Positions 18,783 through 30,067 of a stretch of DNA of 64,000 nt are shown piece by piece. Source of the stretch: Mycobacterium basiliense. GTDB taxonomy: Bacteria > Actinomycetota > Actinomycetes > Mycobacteriales > Mycobacteriaceae. Each line of letters opens with the position of its first letter. Position 1 is the stretch's first letter. The notes under the pieces are model-generated. The model was not told the DNA's origin. It did no database searches and saw only the letters and a list, made by a program, of their open reading frames with translations. The stretch spans positions 2,294,001-2,358,000 of the forward strand of contig NZ_LR130759.1 of NCBI RefSeq assembly GCF_900292015.1. The letters are read 5' to 3'. A program made the position numbers and the translations under genes.

Positions 18783-21590
18783 ATGGTTGAGGTTTCCGAT
18801 ACCGCGCTGGAGCCCATCGGCGATGTCCACCGGACCCGGATCGGCCGCGAGGCGACCGAACCCATGCGCGCCGACATCAGGCTACTGGGCACCATCCTCG
18901 GCGATACCGTGCGTGAGCAGAACGGCGACGAGGTCTTCGATCTTGTGGAGCGAGCTCGGGTGGAGGCCTTCCGAGTGCGGCGCTCCGAGATCGACCGCGC
19001 CGAAATGGCTCGCATGTTCGAGGGCATCGACATCCACCAAGCCATCCCCATCATCCGCGCGTTCAGTCATTTCGCACTGCTTGCCAACGTGGCCGAGGAC
19101 ATCCACCGCGAACGTCGTCGCAGCATTCACGTCGCCGCCGGCGAGCCACCACAAGATAGCAGTCTGGCCGCCACGTATATGAAACTCGATGCGGCCCAGT
19201 TGGATTCGTCAACCATCGCCGAGGCTCTGCAGGGTGCGTTGGTGTCTCCGGTGATCACCGCGCATCCGACCGAGACCCGGCGTCGCACCATTTTCGAGAC
19301 CCAGCACCGAATCACCCAGTTGATGCGACTGCACGCGGAAGGACACACCGAGACGGACGACGGCCGCGGCATCGAAGTCGAATTGCGCCGCCAGGTCTTG
19401 AGGTTGTGGCAGACCGCGCTGATCCGGCTGTTCCGCTTGCAGATCTCCGACGAGATCGAGGTGGGGTTGCGGTACTACCCGGCCGCGCTCTTCGAAGTGA
19501 TCCCGCAGGTCAACGCCGAGGTTCGGGAGGCGTTGCGGGCTCGCTGGCCCGATGCCGAGCTGTTTGTCGAACCCATCTTGCGCCCGGGATCTTGGATCGG
19601 CGGCGACCGGGATGGAAACCCCAATGTCACCGCCGACGTGGTCCGGCTGGCCACCGGTAGCGCCGCCTTCGCCGCGCTGGAGCATTACCTGGCCGAACTG
19701 ACGGCACTCGCACAAGAACTGTCGATGTCGGCGCGACTGATTACCGTCACACCTGACTTGGCCGCCCTTGCCGAGGCGTGTCCCGAGGGTGCCCGGCCGG
19801 ACGAGCCGTACCGACGGGCGTTACACGTGGTCCGTGGCCGGCTCAGTGCGACCGCGGCCCAAGTCCTGGACCAGCAGCCGCAGCACACGCTTGCCTTGGG
19901 CCTGCCGCCATATGCCAGGCACGACGACCTTCGGGCCGATCTTGACACCATCGATGCCTCACTGCGCACGCACGGCGCTGGGCTGCTGGCCGACGACCGG
20001 CTAGCCCGGCTGCGTGAAGCGGTGCACGTCTTCGGCTTTCACCTGTCCGGCTTGGATATGCGGCAAAATTCCGACGTTCACGAAGAGGTGGTCAGTGAGC
20101 TATTCGCATGGTCGGGTGTGCACCCGGACTACAGCTCGCTGACCGAAGATGAGCGGGTGGAGCTGCTGGCCACCGAACTGAGCACCCGCCGGCCGCTGAT
20201 CCGCGATGGCGCGCCGCTGTCGGATCTGGCTCGCAGCGAGCTCGATGTCCTGGCGGCAGCCGCCCATGCGGTCCGGACCTTTGGCGCTGCGGCGGTGCCC
20301 AACTACATCATCTCGATGTGCCAGTCGGTTTCGGACATGCTGGAAGCCGCGATCCTGCTCAAAGAGGTTGGCCTACTGGATGCTTCCGAGTCGGAACCTT
20401 ATTGCCCGGTGGGCATCTCGCCGCTATTCGAGACGATCGAAGATCTGCACAATGGGGCGACCATATTGCAGGCGATGTTGGATCTGCCGCTGTATCGAGC
20501 GTTGGTGACAGCCCGGGGTGGCTGCCAGGAGGTGATGCTCGGCTATTCGGATTCCAACAAGGACGGCGGGTATCTGGCGGCCAACTGGGCGGTGTACCGC
20601 GCGGAGCTTGCGCTGGTGGAAGCGGCGCGCAAGACCGGAATCCGGTTGCGCCTCTTCCATGGGCGCGGCGGCACCGTCGGCCGCGGCGGCGGCCCCAGCT
20701 ACCAAGCCATCCTGGCCCAGCCACCGGGCGCGGTAAGCGGCTCGTTGCGGCTCACCGAGCAGGGCGAGGTGATCGCGGCCAAGTACGCCGAACCACAGAT
20801 GGCGCGGCGCAATCTGGAGAGCTTGCTGGCCGCCACCCTGGAATCGACGCTACTGGACGTCGAGGGGCTAGGTGACACGGCGGCACCGGCCTATGCGGTG
20901 CTCGACGAGGTAGCGGCCCTGGCGCAACGTGCGTACGCCGAATTAGTGCACGAGACACCGGGTTTCGTTGAGTACTTCAAGGCTTCAACCCCGGTCAGTG
21001 AAATCGGCGCGCTGAACATTGGTAGCCGGCCAACCTCGCGCAAGCCGACCGCGTCTATCGCGGACCTGCGCGCCATCCCGTGGGTACTGGCCTGGAGCCA
21101 GTCGCGGGTGATGCTGCCCGGTTGGTACGGCACCGGGTCGGCGTTCGAGCAGTGGATCGCCGCGGGGCCGGAAAGCGCAGCCGAGCGGCTCGCAGTGCTA
21201 CACGACCTGTATCAGCGGTGGCCGTTTTTTCGCAGCGTGCTGTCCAACATGGCGCAAGTAATGGCCAAGAGTGACCTGGGATTGGCGGCCCGTTACGCCG
21301 AACTGGTGGCCGATGAAGCGTTGCGCCGCCGAGTGTTCGACAAGATCGCCGACGAACACCACCGTACGATCACCATGTACAAACGCATCACCGGACAAGA
21401 CGACCTGCTCGCCGACAACCCGGCCCTGGCGCGCTCGGTGTTCAACCGCTTTCCCTACCTGGAGCCGTTGAACCACCTTCAGGTGGAACTGCTGCGTCGG
21501 TACCGCAGCGGTGAGGACGACGAAATCGTGCAACGGGGCATTCTGTTGACGATGAACGGGTTGGCGAGTGCGCTGAGAAACAGCGGCTGA
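18783..21590 (+). CDS. ppc: Phosphoenolpyruvate carboxylase
   Basis: 935 residues from ATG 18783, full length for bacterial PEPC. It carboxylates PEP with bicarbonate to oxaloacetate, an anaplerotic step. The catalytic His is in [13 protein letters not shown]. The PEP/bicarbonate motifs [25 protein letters not shown] and [14 protein letters not shown] are intact, and the C-terminus ends [13 protein letters not shown] as expected. M. tuberculosis has no ppc, whereas M. leprae and several non-tuberculous mycobacteria keep one, so this gene helps place the organism outside the tuberculosis complex. No sign of decay. Confidence 0.95.
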   Translation: MVEVSDTALEPIGDVHRTRIGREATEPMRADIRLLGTILGDTVREQNGDEVFDLVERARVEAFRVRRSEIDRAEMARMFEGIDIHQAIPIIRAFSHFALLANVAEDIHRERRRSIHVAAGEPPQDSSLAATYMKLDAAQLDSSTIAEALQGALVSPVITAHPTETRRRTIFETQHRITQLMRLHAEGHTETDDGRGIEVELRRQVLRLWQTALIRLFRLQISDEIEVGLRYYPAALFEVIPQVNAEVREALRARWPDAELFVEPILRPGSWIGGDRDGNPNVTADVVRLATGSAAFAALEHYLAELTALAQELSMSARLITVTPDLAALAEACPEGARPDEPYRRALHVVRGRLSATAAQVLDQQPQHTLALGLPPYARHDDLRADLDTIDASLRTHGAGLLADDRLARLREAVHVFGFHLSGLDMRQNSDVHEEVVSELFAWSGVHPDYSSLTEDERVELLATELSTRRPLIRDGAPLSDLARSELDVLAAAAHAVRTFGAAAVPNYIISMCQSVSDMLEAAILLKEVGLLDASESEPYCPVGISPLFETIEDLHNGATILQAMLDLPLYRALVTARGGCQEVMLGYSDSNKDGGYLAANWAVYRAELALVEAARKTGIRLRLFHGRGGTVGRGGGPSYQAILAQPPGAVSGSLRLTEQGEVIAAKYAEPQMARRNLESLLAATLESTLLDVEGLGDTAAPAYAVLDEVAALAQRAYAELVHETPGFVEYFKASTPVSEIGALNIGSRPTSRKPTASIADLRAIPWVLAWSQSRVMLPGWYGTGSAFEQWIAAGPESAAERLAVLHDLYQRWPFFRSVLSNMAQVMAKSDLGLAARYAELVADEALRRRVFDKIADEHHRTITMYKRITGQDDLLADNPALARSVFNRFPYLEPLNHLQVELLRRYRSGEDDEIVQRGILLTMNGLASALRNSG

Positions 21591-21738
21591 TGGGTGGCGC
21601 ATTGATGGCCGGGGGCACCCGCGCCGGTGCCGTCGCGGTCAACATCTCCGGGACCGCCGGTACCACCTGCACCGGTTCAGTCCAGTTCGTTGGTCGTCGC
21701 AAAATCGGTTCGATGTAGCGAAACCAGCAGCGGCTCCG

Positions 21739-22137
21739 TTAGCGCGCCGTTCGGTTCCGCAGCTTGTCCAGGAAGCCGCGAACCGTGTGTTCGGTGATCG
21801 ACAGCGGGGACATCACCGTTTCACCCAGGCTCACGATGTAGTCAATCCGATCGACGATGGCCTCCACCGGCTCGACCAGCACGATAAGCCGCTTGGCCAG
21901 ATCGTCCAGGCTGGACAGCGTGCCCTCGAGGTGGTCCAGGCCGCCCTCGAGGCGTTCCACCGTGGCATTGAGGGCCGACAGCGAACTGTTCAAGTCATTC
22001 ATAGTCTTGCCCAGCCCGTCGAGGACGTCTTCGACCTGCTCCACCGTCTTATCGGCGTTCAACGCCGCCTGGGTGAGGGTCTTCATTCGTTGTCGCGCTG
22101 GCGTCGGGCGGCCGGTTCTATCTGCCATGACGGTCAT
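21739..22137 (-). CDS. Small coiled-coil protein, Rv1444c-type
   Basis: 132 residues from ATG 22137, which has AAAGGGG five bases upstream. GTG 22164 in the same frame would add nine residues and begins inside a C10/G10 run. The sequence is dominated by heptad-like repeats (VEDVLDGLGKTMNDLNSSLS, then ATVERLEGGLDHLEGTLSSL), indicating a long coiled coil. No catalytic motif is visible. It is the last gene of the minus-strand pentose phosphate operon, 53 bases after pgl. Function unknown. Confidence 0.7.
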   Translation of the reverse strand: MTVMADRTGRPTPARQRMKTLTQAALNADKTVEQVEDVLDGLGKTMNDLNSSLSALNATVERLEGGLDHLEGTLSSLDDLAKRLIVLVEPVEAIVDRIDYIVSLGETVMSPLSITEHTVRGFLDKLRNRTAR

Positions 22138-22163
22138 TATGGCCCCTTTGTCGAGGGGCAACA

Positions 22164-22173
22164 CCCCCCCCCC
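22164..22173. repeat. Homopolymer run of ten C (G10 on the coding strand)
   Basis: Ten consecutive C on the plus strand between pgl and the coiled-coil gene. On the minus strand the G run ends at the first base of a possible GTG start (22164) and could act as a Shine-Dalgarno-like tract whose length may vary by slippage. Confidence 0.85.
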
Positions 22174-22190
22174 GGGCGGGCGGCGTCCGA

Positions 22191-22934
22191 TCAGCCAGCA
22201 AGCCGGGCCGCGGCATCGCGGTCCAGCAGCCAGCGTGTCTTCTCGCGCCCGACGGCACCGGCCGCGGGCAACGCCACCGGGTCGGCGCCGGCGATGGCAG
22301 CTGCGGCGGCGTCGGCCTTGGCGCGGCCGGATACCATCAACCAGACTTCGCGCGAACGTTGGATTGCCGGCAGCGTCAGGGTAATTCGCTGTGGCGGTGG
22401 TTTGGGGGAGTCCTCGACGGCGACCACGAGCCGGGTGGTCTCCCGCACGGCCTGAGTGTCCGGAAAAAGCGAATTGATGTGGCCTTCGGGCCCCATGCCC
22501 AGCAGGTGGACGTCGAAATTCGGTGCCAGTTGACCAGGTGCGGCGTTGGCCGCCAGAACCTGTTCGTAGGCCAGTGCCGCGGCGTCGAGGTCGGTTCCGA
22601 AGTTGCCGTCGCTGGCGGCCATCGGGTGCACCTGGTTCGCCGGGATGTCCACGTGATCGAGCAACGCCGCGCGTGCCTGTTTGTCGTTGCGCTCGTCGTC
22701 GTGGCCAGGCACGTAGCGGTCGTCGCCCCAGAACACATGAACCTTGGACCAGTCGATTCGTGGCCCTTGGGTACCGAGATAGCGCAGCAACGCGATGCCG
22801 TTGCCGCCGCCGGTCAACACGATCAGCGCCTGCCCACGTGCGGCCACCGCGCCACCGATGGCATCCACCAGCCGCTGACCCGCGGCCCCGACCAAGGCGT
22901 CGCTATCGGGGAAGACCTCGACGTCCAGGCTCAT
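22191..22934 (-). CDS. pgl: 6-phosphogluconolactonase
   Basis: 247 residues from ATG 22934, which overlaps the opcA stop (ATGA); the longer frame upstream has no support. It hydrolyses 6-phosphogluconolactone, the product of Zwf, to 6-phosphogluconate. Family signatures include [15 protein letters not shown] (sugar-phosphate binding), [16 protein letters not shown] and the catalytic region [16 protein letters not shown] with the active His. The gene was long called devB. It lies directly downstream of zwf-opcA, the enzyme pair that feeds it. Confidence 0.93.
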   Translation of the reverse strand: MSLDVEVFPDSDALVGAAGQRLVDAIGGAVAARGQALIVLTGGGNGIALLRYLGTQGPRIDWSKVHVFWGDDRYVPGHDDERNDKQARAALLDHVDIPANQVHPMAASDGNFGTDLDAAALAYEQVLAANAAPGQLAPNFDVHLLGMGPEGHINSLFPDTQAVRETTRLVVAVEDSPKPPPQRITLTLPAIQRSREVWLMVSGRAKADAAAAAIAGADPVALPAAGAVGREKTRWLLDRDAAARLAG

Positions 22935-23842
22935 ATGTACTGCACCTTTTTGATGCCCTCGAGGGCGGCGAAGTAGATCTCGTCCGGATCCAACCGACGC
23001 AGATCTTCGGCCAGACACTCCCCGGTTACCCGGCGCGCCAGGGGAACCAAGGCGTCGGGTTTGGCGGTTCGGCTCAGCGTGGCGGTAATGCCCTCTTGGG
23101 GCCGGCTCAGCAAGATGGTTTCGCTCTTCCGGACCAGCTCCACCTTAAGCTCGCCGACCTCGCGGCGCACCGGACCCTCGATCCGACTGGCCAGCCAACC
23201 AGCCAAGATGTCCAGTGCCGGCTCGGTCTTCAAACCGGAAACCAGCGCCGATTCGATCTGCTCGTGGGGTGGCTGGTCGACGGCGGAGGTCAGCAGCGCC
23301 CGCCAATAGGTGATGCGGCTCCACGCCAGATCGGTGTCTCCCGCGGTGTACCCCGGGAGCCGGCTCTTGATTGCCGACAACGGGTCGATGCCGTTCGTCG
23401 CGTCAGTAATACGACGAATTGCTAACTTACCCAACGGATCCTGGGCGGGCACTGCGGGAGCGATGTCGGGCCACCACGCCACTACCGGAATATCGGGAAG
23501 CAAGAACGGGGTAACGACGCTGTCGGCATGACCGGCGAGCGGGCCGGACAGCTGCAGTACCACGACCTCCCCGGCCCCGGCGTCCGCACCCACCCGCAGT
23601 TGTGCATCCAACCGCGGTTCGTCAGCGTATGGGTCGCCCCGCATAGTGACGATGATCCGGCTGGGATGCTCATGGCTGGCATCGTTGGCCGCGTCGATCG
23701 CCTCTTCACACATCGCATCGCTATCCGGCACGATGATCAGCGTCAGCACCCGCCCCATCGTGACGGCGCCAATCTTTTCGCGGAGTTCGTCGAGTTTCTT
23801 GTTGATCGCGGTGGTTGTGGTGTCAGGCAAATCGACGATCAT
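22931..23842 (-). CDS. opcA: OpcA, glucose-6-phosphate dehydrogenase assembly protein
   Basis: 303 residues. OpcA-family proteins assist assembly or redox control of Zwf. The start region [20 protein letters not shown] and the sequence [12 protein letters not shown] match the actinobacterial family. The start codon overlaps the stop of a MIRU-encoded mini frame (ATGA), and its ribosome site GAGGAG is supplied by the MIRU unit itself. The stop overlaps the pgl start. It sits between zwf and pgl in the operon, as in other actinobacteria. Confidence 0.92.
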   Translation of the reverse strand: MIVDLPDTTTTAINKKLDELREKIGAVTMGRVLTLIIVPDSDAMCEEAIDAANDASHEHPSRIIVTMRGDPYADEPRLDAQLRVGADAGAGEVVVLQLSGPLAGHADSVVTPFLLPDIPVVAWWPDIAPAVPAQDPLGKLAIRRITDATNGIDPLSAIKSRLPGYTAGDTDLAWSRITYWRALLTSAVDQPPHEQIESALVSGLKTEPALDILAGWLASRIEGPVRREVGELKVELVRKSETILLSRPQEGITATLSRTAKPDALVPLARRVTGECLAEDLRRLDPDEIYFAALEGIKKVQYI

Positions 23843-23943
23843 GAGCGCCGCTCCTCCTCATCGCTTCGCTCTGCATCGTTGTCGGCGCGGATCATGAGCG
23901 CCGCTCCTCCTCATCGCTTCGCTCTGCATCGTTGTCGGCGCGG
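23838..23943 (-). repeat. MIRU-type repeat, two identical 53-bp units between zwf and opcA
   Basis: Two perfect 53-base direct repeats (23838-23890 and 23891-23943) in the 102-base zwf-opcA gap. The sequence is that of mycobacterial interspersed repetitive units as I remember them: on the coding strand it has a GATGAGGAGGAGC ribosome-site-like core and TCATGA ends. The two units fill the whole gap, so insertion occurred at a stop-start overlap and restored that overlap at both edges. Confidence 0.9.
23839..23895 (-). CDS. MIRU-encoded mini reading frame, proximal to opcA
   Basis: The second copy, with the same 18-residue product. Its stop overlaps the opcA ATG (ATGA), and its own codons contain the GAGGAG that serves as the opcA ribosome site. 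Translational coupling is inferred from geometry only. Confidence 0.35.
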   Translation of the reverse strand: MIRADNDAERSDEEERRS

Positions 23944-23948
23944 ATCAT
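23892..23948 (-). CDS. MIRU-encoded mini reading frame, proximal to zwf
   Basis: An 18-codon frame, [18 protein letters not shown], whose ATG overlaps the zwf TGA and whose TGA overlaps the ATG of the next identical mini frame. The peptide is very charged. There is no evidence that it is functional; it may serve only to carry ribosomes from zwf to opcA. Confidence 0.35.
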   Translation of the reverse strand: MIRADNDAERSDEEERRS

Positions 23949-25489
23949 GGCCGCCGCCATTCCCGGCCGGTGCGGCGCAGCATCTCAAACGCTGACTCCG
24001 GGCCCCAGGTGCCCGCCTCGTAGGGTTCGGGTTTGCCATTCCGTGCCCAGTTGTCCAGGACGGGATCCAATATTTCCCAAGCTAATTCGACCTCCGCATT
24101 GACCGGGAAAAGGGAGGGCTCGCCGAGTAACACGTCGAGAATCAACCTTTCGTAGGCCTCCGGCGAATCCTCGGCAAACGCTGAGCCGTAGGAGAAATCC
24201 ATGTTGACGTCGCGCACTTCCATTGCCGAACCCGGAACTTTGGAACCGAATCGCAACGTGACCCCTTCATCGGGCTGCACCCGGATCACCATGGCGTTGG
24301 CACCGAGCTCGTCGGTCATGGTGGCGTCGAAAGGAAGATGCGGGGCACGTTTGAAGACCAGGGCGATCTCGGTCACCCTGCGGCCCAATCGTTTTCCGGT
24401 GCGCAGGTAGAACGGCACACCCGCCCAGCGCCGGGTGTCCACCTCCAGCGTTATCGCCGCGAAGGTTTCGGTGGTGGAGTCCTTGGAGAACCCTTCCTCC
24501 TCGAGTAGTCCGACCACCTTCTCCCCGCCCTGCCAGCCGGCGGCGTATTGGCCGCGGCTGGTGGTCTCATCGAGCGGTTCGGCAAGCTGGGTGGCCGACA
24601 GCACCTTGATCTTCTCGGTCTGCAGGGATGCGGGGTTGAAGCTGACCGGCTCCTCCATCGCCGTGAGCGCCAGCAGTTGCATCAAATGGTTCTGGATGAC
24701 GTCCCGGGCGGCGCCGATGCCGTCGTAATAGCCGGCTCGCCCGCCCAGTCCGATGTCTTCGGCCATGGTGATCTGCACGTGGTCGACGTAGTGCGCGTTC
24801 CAGATCGGATCGAAGAGCTGATTGGCGAACCGCATCGCCAAGATGTTCTGCACCGTTTCTTTGCCCAGGTAGTGGTCGATACGGAAGACCGATTCTTCCG
24901 GAAAGACCGCATTGACCGCCTTGTTCAGGTCGCGGGCGCTTTGCAGATCGTGCCCAAACGGCTTTTCGATGACCACGCGACTCCACCGGTCGCCCTGCGG
25001 GCGGGCCAACCCGGACTTGTGTAGCTTCTCGCACACCACCGGGAAGGACTTGGGCGGGATCGCAAGATAGAAGGCGTGATTGCCGCCGGTACCGCGTTCC
25101 ACGTCCAGCTTCTCCAGCGTCTCGGCGAGCCGGGCGAACGCCGCATCGTCGTCGAACGAGCCTGGCACGAAGCGGAATCCCTCCGCCAACCGGTCCCAAT
25201 TCTGCTGTCGAAAGGGGGTCCGGCAGTGCTCCTTGACCGCTTGATAGACCACCTTGCCGAAATCCTGGGTGTCCCAGTCTCGGCGGGCAAAACCCACCAG
25301 TGCGAAGGTGGGCGGCAGCAGTCCCCGGTTGGCTAAGTCGTAGATCGCCGGCATCACCTTTTTGCGGGCCAGGTCGCCAGTAACGCCGAAGATCACCATG
25401 CCACATGAGCCGGCGATTCTGGGCAGCCGCTTATCCAGCTTGTCGCGTAGCGGGTTATGCCATTGGGTGGCCGCGGTGGCTGGGCTCAT
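23945..25489 (-). CDS. zwf: Glucose-6-phosphate 1-dehydrogenase
   Basis: 514 residues. It oxidises glucose-6-phosphate with NADP+ to 6-phosphogluconolactone, the entry to the oxidative pentose phosphate pathway. The nucleotide-binding site [19 protein letters not shown] is near residue 33, and the active-site motif [13 protein letters not shown] near 198 carries the catalytic His. The start overlaps the tal stop (ATGA). It corresponds to zwf2 of M. tuberculosis. A MIRU follows before opcA. Confidence 0.96.
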   Translation of the reverse strand: MSPATAATQWHNPLRDKLDKRLPRIAGSCGMVIFGVTGDLARKKVMPAIYDLANRGLLPPTFALVGFARRDWDTQDFGKVVYQAVKEHCRTPFRQQNWDRLAEGFRFVPGSFDDDAAFARLAETLEKLDVERGTGGNHAFYLAIPPKSFPVVCEKLHKSGLARPQGDRWSRVVIEKPFGHDLQSARDLNKAVNAVFPEESVFRIDHYLGKETVQNILAMRFANQLFDPIWNAHYVDHVQITMAEDIGLGGRAGYYDGIGAARDVIQNHLMQLLALTAMEEPVSFNPASLQTEKIKVLSATQLAEPLDETTSRGQYAAGWQGGEKVVGLLEEEGFSKDSTTETFAAITLEVDTRRWAGVPFYLRTGKRLGRRVTEIALVFKRAPHLPFDATMTDELGANAMVIRVQPDEGVTLRFGSKVPGSAMEVRDVNMDFSYGSAFAEDSPEAYERLILDVLLGEPSLFPVNAEVELAWEILDPVLDNWARNGKPEPYEAGTWGPESAFEMLRRTGREWRRP

Positions 25490-26604
25490 TTGTCGGCGTT
25501 GTCGAGCTGTGCCTGGGTTTCCTTGAGGAGCTCATTCCACGACGTCTCGAACTTCTCCACGCCCTCGTTCTCCAGGACGACGAACACGTCGGCGAGGTCT
25601 ATTCCGACAGCCGCGAGTTTGTCGAAGATGTCCTGGGCGTCCGATGCGGTGCCACTGACCGTGTCTCCGCGGACCACGCCGTGGTCAGCTACGGCGTCGA
25701 TGGTCTTCTCCGGCATGGTGTTCACCGTGTGCGGAGCGACCAGCTCGGTGACGTACAGGGTGTCGGAATAGTCCGGGTTCTTGACGCCGGTCGACGCCCA
25801 CAGTGGGCGTTGCACCCGGGCGCCGGCGGCCTTCAGTGCCTGGTAACGGTCACCGACCTGGAAAACCTCCTGGTAGGCGCCATAGGCCAGACGGGCATTA
25901 GCCACACCGGCCTGACCGCGCAACGCAAGCGCTTCCGGTGACCCGAGCTTTTCCAGCCGCTTGTCGATTTCGGTATCCACCCGGGACACGAAAAACGAGG
26001 CCACCGAATGAATCTTGGACAGGTCATGGCCGGCCTTGGCGGCCTTTTCCATTCCAGCCAGGTAGGCGTCCATCACCTCGCGGTGTCGTTCGACGGAAAA
26101 GATCAACGTAACGTTGACCGAAATCCCTTCCGCCAGAACGGCGGTGATGGCGGGTAAGCCGGCTTTGGTTGCCGGGATCTTGATCAGCAGGTTGGGCCGG
26201 TCAACAATCTTCCACAGCTCGATGGCCTGCTGGATCGTCTTGTCGGTCTCGTGGGCTAGCCGCGGATCGACCTCGATCGATACCCGACCGTCGACTCCGG
26301 CGGAGGACTCCCACGCCGGCGCGAGCACGTCGCACGCGTTGCGCACATCGTCGGTGGTGACCGTGCGGATGGTGGCGTCCACGTCGGCGCCGCGCTCGGC
26401 CAGCTCGGCCACTTGCGCGTCGTAGGCATGCCCTTCGGAGAGCGCCTTTTGGAAGATGGACGGGTTGGTTGTCACGCCGACCACACTCATAGTGTCAATC
26501 AGGTCCTGCAGGTTGCCGGACTGCAGACGGTCGCGCGACAAGTCGTCCAGCCAAACGGATACTCCCGCGGCGCTAAGCGCGGCTAGGTTGGAGTTTTGAC
26601 TCAT
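25486..26604 (-). CDS. tal: Transaldolase
   Basis: 372 residues from ATG 26604, with AAAGGG upstream; the frame is open further upstream but that extension has no family sequence. It transfers a dihydroxyacetone unit between sugar phosphates. The N-terminal [20 protein letters not shown] and [12 protein letters not shown], and the Schiff-base Lys in [13 protein letters not shown], identify the actinobacterial Tal family. It lies 16 bases after tkt and overlaps zwf. Confidence 0.95.
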   Translation of the reverse strand: MSQNSNLAALSAAGVSVWLDDLSRDRLQSGNLQDLIDTMSVVGVTTNPSIFQKALSEGHAYDAQVAELAERGADVDATIRTVTTDDVRNACDVLAPAWESSAGVDGRVSIEVDPRLAHETDKTIQQAIELWKIVDRPNLLIKIPATKAGLPAITAVLAEGISVNVTLIFSVERHREVMDAYLAGMEKAAKAGHDLSKIHSVASFFVSRVDTEIDKRLEKLGSPEALALRGQAGVANARLAYGAYQEVFQVGDRYQALKAAGARVQRPLWASTGVKNPDYSDTLYVTELVAPHTVNTMPEKTIDAVADHGVVRGDTVSGTASDAQDIFDKLAAVGIDLADVFVVLENEGVEKFETSWNELLKETQAQLDNADK

Positions 26605-26620
26605 CTTCAATAGCCCTTTC

Positions 26621-28714
26621 TCAGTTTTCCAGTGCTCGCTCCGCGGCGGCGGCAACGGCTTCAGCGGTAAAGCCGTACTCGCGGAACAGCGTCTTGTAGT
26701 CGGCGGATTCCCCGTAGTGCTCGATCGAGACGATCTCGCCCGTGTCGCCGACCAGTTTGTGCCAGCACTGCGCGACGCCGGCCTCAACGGCCACTCGGGC
26801 CGATACCGCGGGTGGCAACACGGCGTCGCGATAGTCCTCCGGCTGGGACTCGAACCACTCCACACATGGCATGGAGACCACCCGCGCGATGATGTCGTTG
26901 TCGGCCAACAGCTTCTGCGCCTCAACCGCGAGCTGTACCTCGGAACCGGTGGCGATCAACACGACGTCGGGCTCTTCTCCCTCCGGCTCGCGACCAAGCA
27001 CGTAGCCGCCGCGCGAAACGCCCTCGGCGTTGGTCCCTTCCAGCACGGGTACGCCTTGTCGGGTCAAGATCAAGCCGACCGGGCCACTGCCGTTGCCCCG
27101 CGCCAAGATGGTGTGCCAGGCATACGCAGTCTCGTTGGCGTCGGCCGGACGCACCACCGAGAGCCGGGGGATCGCCCGCAGCGCCGAAAGATGCTCGATG
27201 GGCTGATGGGTGGGGCCGTCCTCACCCAGCCCGATCGAATCGTGTGTCCAGACGTAGATGGTGTCGATATCCATCAACGCCGCCAGGCGCACCGCCGGGC
27301 GCATGTAGTCGGAGAACTGTAGGAAGGTGCCACCGTACGCTCGGGTGGGGCCGTGCAGCGCGATGCCGGACAGGATGGCACCCATGGCGTGTTCGCGAAC
27401 ACCGAAGTGCAGCGTGCGTCCATACCAGTGTGCGGTGTAATCCTTAGTCGAGATCGACGGCGGGCCAAAGGAATCCGCACCTTTGATGGTGGTGTTGTTG
27501 CTCCCCGCCAGGTCGGCCGAACCGCCCCACAACTCGGGCAGTTTCGGCCCGACAGCGGCCAGCACCTCACCGGACGCCGCGCGGGTAGCCAGTGCCTTGG
27601 ACCCGGCTTCCCAGTGCGGCACATCGACGTCCCAGCCCTCGGGCAACTGCTGGGCCGTCAGTCGGTCCAGCAAGGCTTTGCGGTCCGGCTCACGCTGTGC
27701 CCACTCATCGAATTGCACCTGCCAGCTGTCGTGTGCCTCCTTGCCCCGGGCAACCAGACCCCGGGTGTGGGTGATGACGTCCGCACGAACCTCGAATGTC
27801 TTCTCGGGATCGAATCCGAGGATCTTCTTCACGGCCGCCACTTCGTCGTCCCCCAGGGCCGCGCCGTGCGCCTTGCCGGTGTTCATCAAGTTCGGTGCCG
27901 GGTAGCCGATGATGGTGCGCAACGAGATGAACGACGGCCGATCGGTTTCGGCTTTCGCCTTGGCGATGGCCTCTTCGATCCCGACCACGTTTTCGCCGCC
28001 CTCCACCTCCTGCACATGCCAGCCGTATGCGCGGTAGCGAGCCGCGGTGTCCTCACAGAGCGCGATGTTGGTGTCGTCCTCGATCGAGATCTGGTTGTGG
28101 TCGTAAAACACGATCAGGTTGCCCAGCTGCTGGACGGCGGCCAACGACGAGGCTTCGGAGGTCACCCCTTCTTCGATGTCACCGTCGGAGGCGATCACGT
28201 AGATGTAGTGGTCGAAGGGACTGGTTCCCGGTTCGGCGTCTGGGTCGAACAAGCCACGCTCATAACGTGCCGCCATCGCCATCCCGACCGCCGACGCTAA
28301 CCCCTGTCCCAGCGGCCCGGTGGTGATTTCCACGGCTTTGGTGTGCCGGAACTCCGGGTGGCCCGGAGTTTTGGATCCCCAGGTCCGCAGCGACTCGATG
28401 TCGGACAGTTCCAGCCCGAAGCCGCCCAGGTAGAGCTGTATGTAGAGGGTCAGGCTGCTGTGCCCGCAGGACAACACGAACCGGTCGCGGCCAAGCCAGG
28501 TGGTGTCACTGGGATCGTGGCGCATCGCGCGCTGAAACAGGGTGTAGGCCAGGGGCGCCAGGCTCATCGCCGTGCCGGGGTGGCCGTTACCGACCTTCTG
28601 CACCGCATCGGCGGCCAGCACCCGGACGGTATCGACCGCAGCCGAATCGATCTCGGTCCAGTCGTCGGGATGGCGCGGTTGGGTGAGCGCGGAGATCTCT
28701 TCGAGTGTGGTCAC
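26621..28714 (-). CDS. tkt: Transketolase
   Basis: 697 residues from GTG 28714, which has GAGGACTG eight bases upstream. It is a thiamine-diphosphate enzyme transferring two-carbon units between sugar phosphates. Motifs: [20 protein letters not shown] (substrate/ThDP His), the ThDP-Mg motif [13 protein letters not shown], and the pyrimidine-domain [19 protein letters not shown]. It is the first gene of the operon tkt-tal-zwf-opcA-pgl. Its promoter must lie in the 263-base region shared with the divergent ctaB. Confidence 0.96.
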   Translation of the reverse strand: MTTLEEISALTQPRHPDDWTEIDSAAVDTVRVLAADAVQKVGNGHPGTAMSLAPLAYTLFQRAMRHDPSDTTWLGRDRFVLSCGHSSLTLYIQLYLGGFGLELSDIESLRTWGSKTPGHPEFRHTKAVEITTGPLGQGLASAVGMAMAARYERGLFDPDAEPGTSPFDHYIYVIASDGDIEEGVTSEASSLAAVQQLGNLIVFYDHNQISIEDDTNIALCEDTAARYRAYGWHVQEVEGGENVVGIEEAIAKAKAETDRPSFISLRTIIGYPAPNLMNTGKAHGAALGDDEVAAVKKILGFDPEKTFEVRADVITHTRGLVARGKEAHDSWQVQFDEWAQREPDRKALLDRLTAQQLPEGWDVDVPHWEAGSKALATRAASGEVLAAVGPKLPELWGGSADLAGSNNTTIKGADSFGPPSISTKDYTAHWYGRTLHFGVREHAMGAILSGIALHGPTRAYGGTFLQFSDYMRPAVRLAALMDIDTIYVWTHDSIGLGEDGPTHQPIEHLSALRAIPRLSVVRPADANETAYAWHTILARGNGSGPVGLILTRQGVPVLEGTNAEGVSRGGYVLGREPEGEEPDVVLIATGSEVQLAVEAQKLLADNDIIARVVSMPCVEWFESQPEDYRDAVLPPAVSARVAVEAGVAQCWHKLVGDTGEIVSIEHYGESADYKTLFREYGFTAEAVAAAAERALEN

Positions 28715-28977
28715 AAATTCAGTCCTCAATCCTCAGATCATCAAACTGATCAATCCCACCCTAGTGGGGGATGACAGGCGGTTGCAGGCCTCGATCTCGG
28801 ATACCCATCGGGGCCCAACTGAAAATATCGTGTCGACTGTTAACGCTTTGTCATCAGTGCCGCACGGCCGGGGAAATTACTGTGAATTGACCCGCGGCGC
28901 TAAGGTCCATGCGGTGCCGTCTACCATCGTGCGTAGTAGAAGCTGTGCGCGGCTGCGATTCCCCGAGGAGTTATTGC

Positions 28978-29952
28978 GTGAGCGTTGACGGGCGCGTCGC
29001 GCCGGGCCGGATAACTGGCGCCGCCCGGCGGAGTAGTCGACCGCGCAGCGTCTCGTGGCGAAGCCGGGCGCTGGATACGGTGCTGGCCTATGTGGCGTTG
29101 ACTAAGCCGCGGGTCATCGAGTTGCTGCTGGTCACCGCGATCCCGGCGATGTTGCTTGCCGATCGAGGCGCCGTGCACCCGCTGCTTATTCTCAACACGC
29201 TGATCGGTGGCATGATGGCCGCCGGCGGCGCCAACACGCTCAACTGTGTCGCCGACGCCGATATCGACAAGGTGATGAAGCGAACGGCGCGACGGCCGCT
29301 TGCCCGCGCAGCGGTGCCGACCAGGAACGCGCTGGCCCTCGGGTTGGCGCTGACCGTGGTTTCGTTCTTCTGGCTGTGGTGGACCACGAATCTGCTGTCC
29401 GGCTTGCTTGCGCTGGCCACCGTCGCGTTCTACGTCTTCGTCTACACATTGCTACTCAAGCGCCGGACCTCACAAAACGTGGTGTGGGGCGGCGCGGCCG
29501 GCTGCATGCCGGTAATGATCGGCTGGTCGGCAATCACCGGCACGGTCGCCTGGCCGGCGCTGGTGATGTTCGCGATTATCTTCTTCTGGACCCCGCCGCA
29601 TACCTGGGCATTGGCGATGCGGTACAAGGAGGACTACAAAGTGGCCGGCGTACCGATGCTGCCGGCCGTGGCCACAGAGCAACAAGTCACCAAGCAGATC
29701 CTGATCTACACCTGGCTTACCGTGGCCGCCACCATGGTGTTGGCGGTGGCGACGGGGTGGTTGTACGCCGTGGTCGCCGCGGTTGCGGGAGTCTGGTTCC
29801 TGGCGATGGCGCATCAGCTCTACACCGGCGTTCGTGCTGGTGAACCGGTCAAGCCGCTGCGGCTTTTCCTGCAATCGAACAACTACTTGGCGCTGGTTTT
29901 TTGCGCGTTGGCGATCGACTCGGCGATAGGGCTGCCCACGCTGCTCGGATGA
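28978..29952 (+). CDS. ctaB: Protohaem IX farnesyltransferase (haem O synthase)
   Basis: 324 residues from GTG 28978, with CGAGGAG nine bases upstream. It is a UbiA-family membrane prenyltransferase that converts haem B to haem O for the cytochrome aa3 oxidase. The prenyl-diphosphate motif [20 protein letters not shown] (NxxxDxxxD) and the second Asp-rich-equivalent loop [17 protein letters not shown] are visible, with about nine membrane helices. Haem A synthase (ctaA) is 8 kb further on. Divergent from tkt. Confidence 0.93.
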   Translation: MSVDGRVAPGRITGAARRSSRPRSVSWRSRALDTVLAYVALTKPRVIELLLVTAIPAMLLADRGAVHPLLILNTLIGGMMAAGGANTLNCVADADIDKVMKRTARRPLARAAVPTRNALALGLALTVVSFFWLWWTTNLLSGLLALATVAFYVFVYTLLLKRRTSQNVVWGGAAGCMPVMIGWSAITGTVAWPALVMFAIIFFWTPPHTWALAMRYKEDYKVAGVPMLPAVATEQQVTKQILIYTWLTVAATMVLAVATGWLYAVVAAVAGVWFLAMAHQLYTGVRAGEPVKPLRLFLQSNNYLALVFCALAIDSAIGLPTLLG

Positions 29953-30067
29953 CGACCGTCCACCGGCCCTGACTAGTACATTCGGGAGCCATTCACGTTT
30001 TCTCCACGGCCCGCACGGCACCGTCGCGGGTGGTCGAGCACCTGCGGTGGGAGGGGACCGCACCACC

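Noticed and set aside
25486..26925. Longer tal frame starting at 26925
   Set aside because: The extra 107 codons overlap tkt and are Arg/Ser/Pro-rich. ATG 26604 has a ribosome site and the family N-terminus.
28755..28768. Small dyad CCCAC-CCTA-GTGGG between tkt and ctaB
   Set aside because: The five-base GC-rich arms are expected by chance at this base composition, and nothing else marks the site as an operator or terminator.
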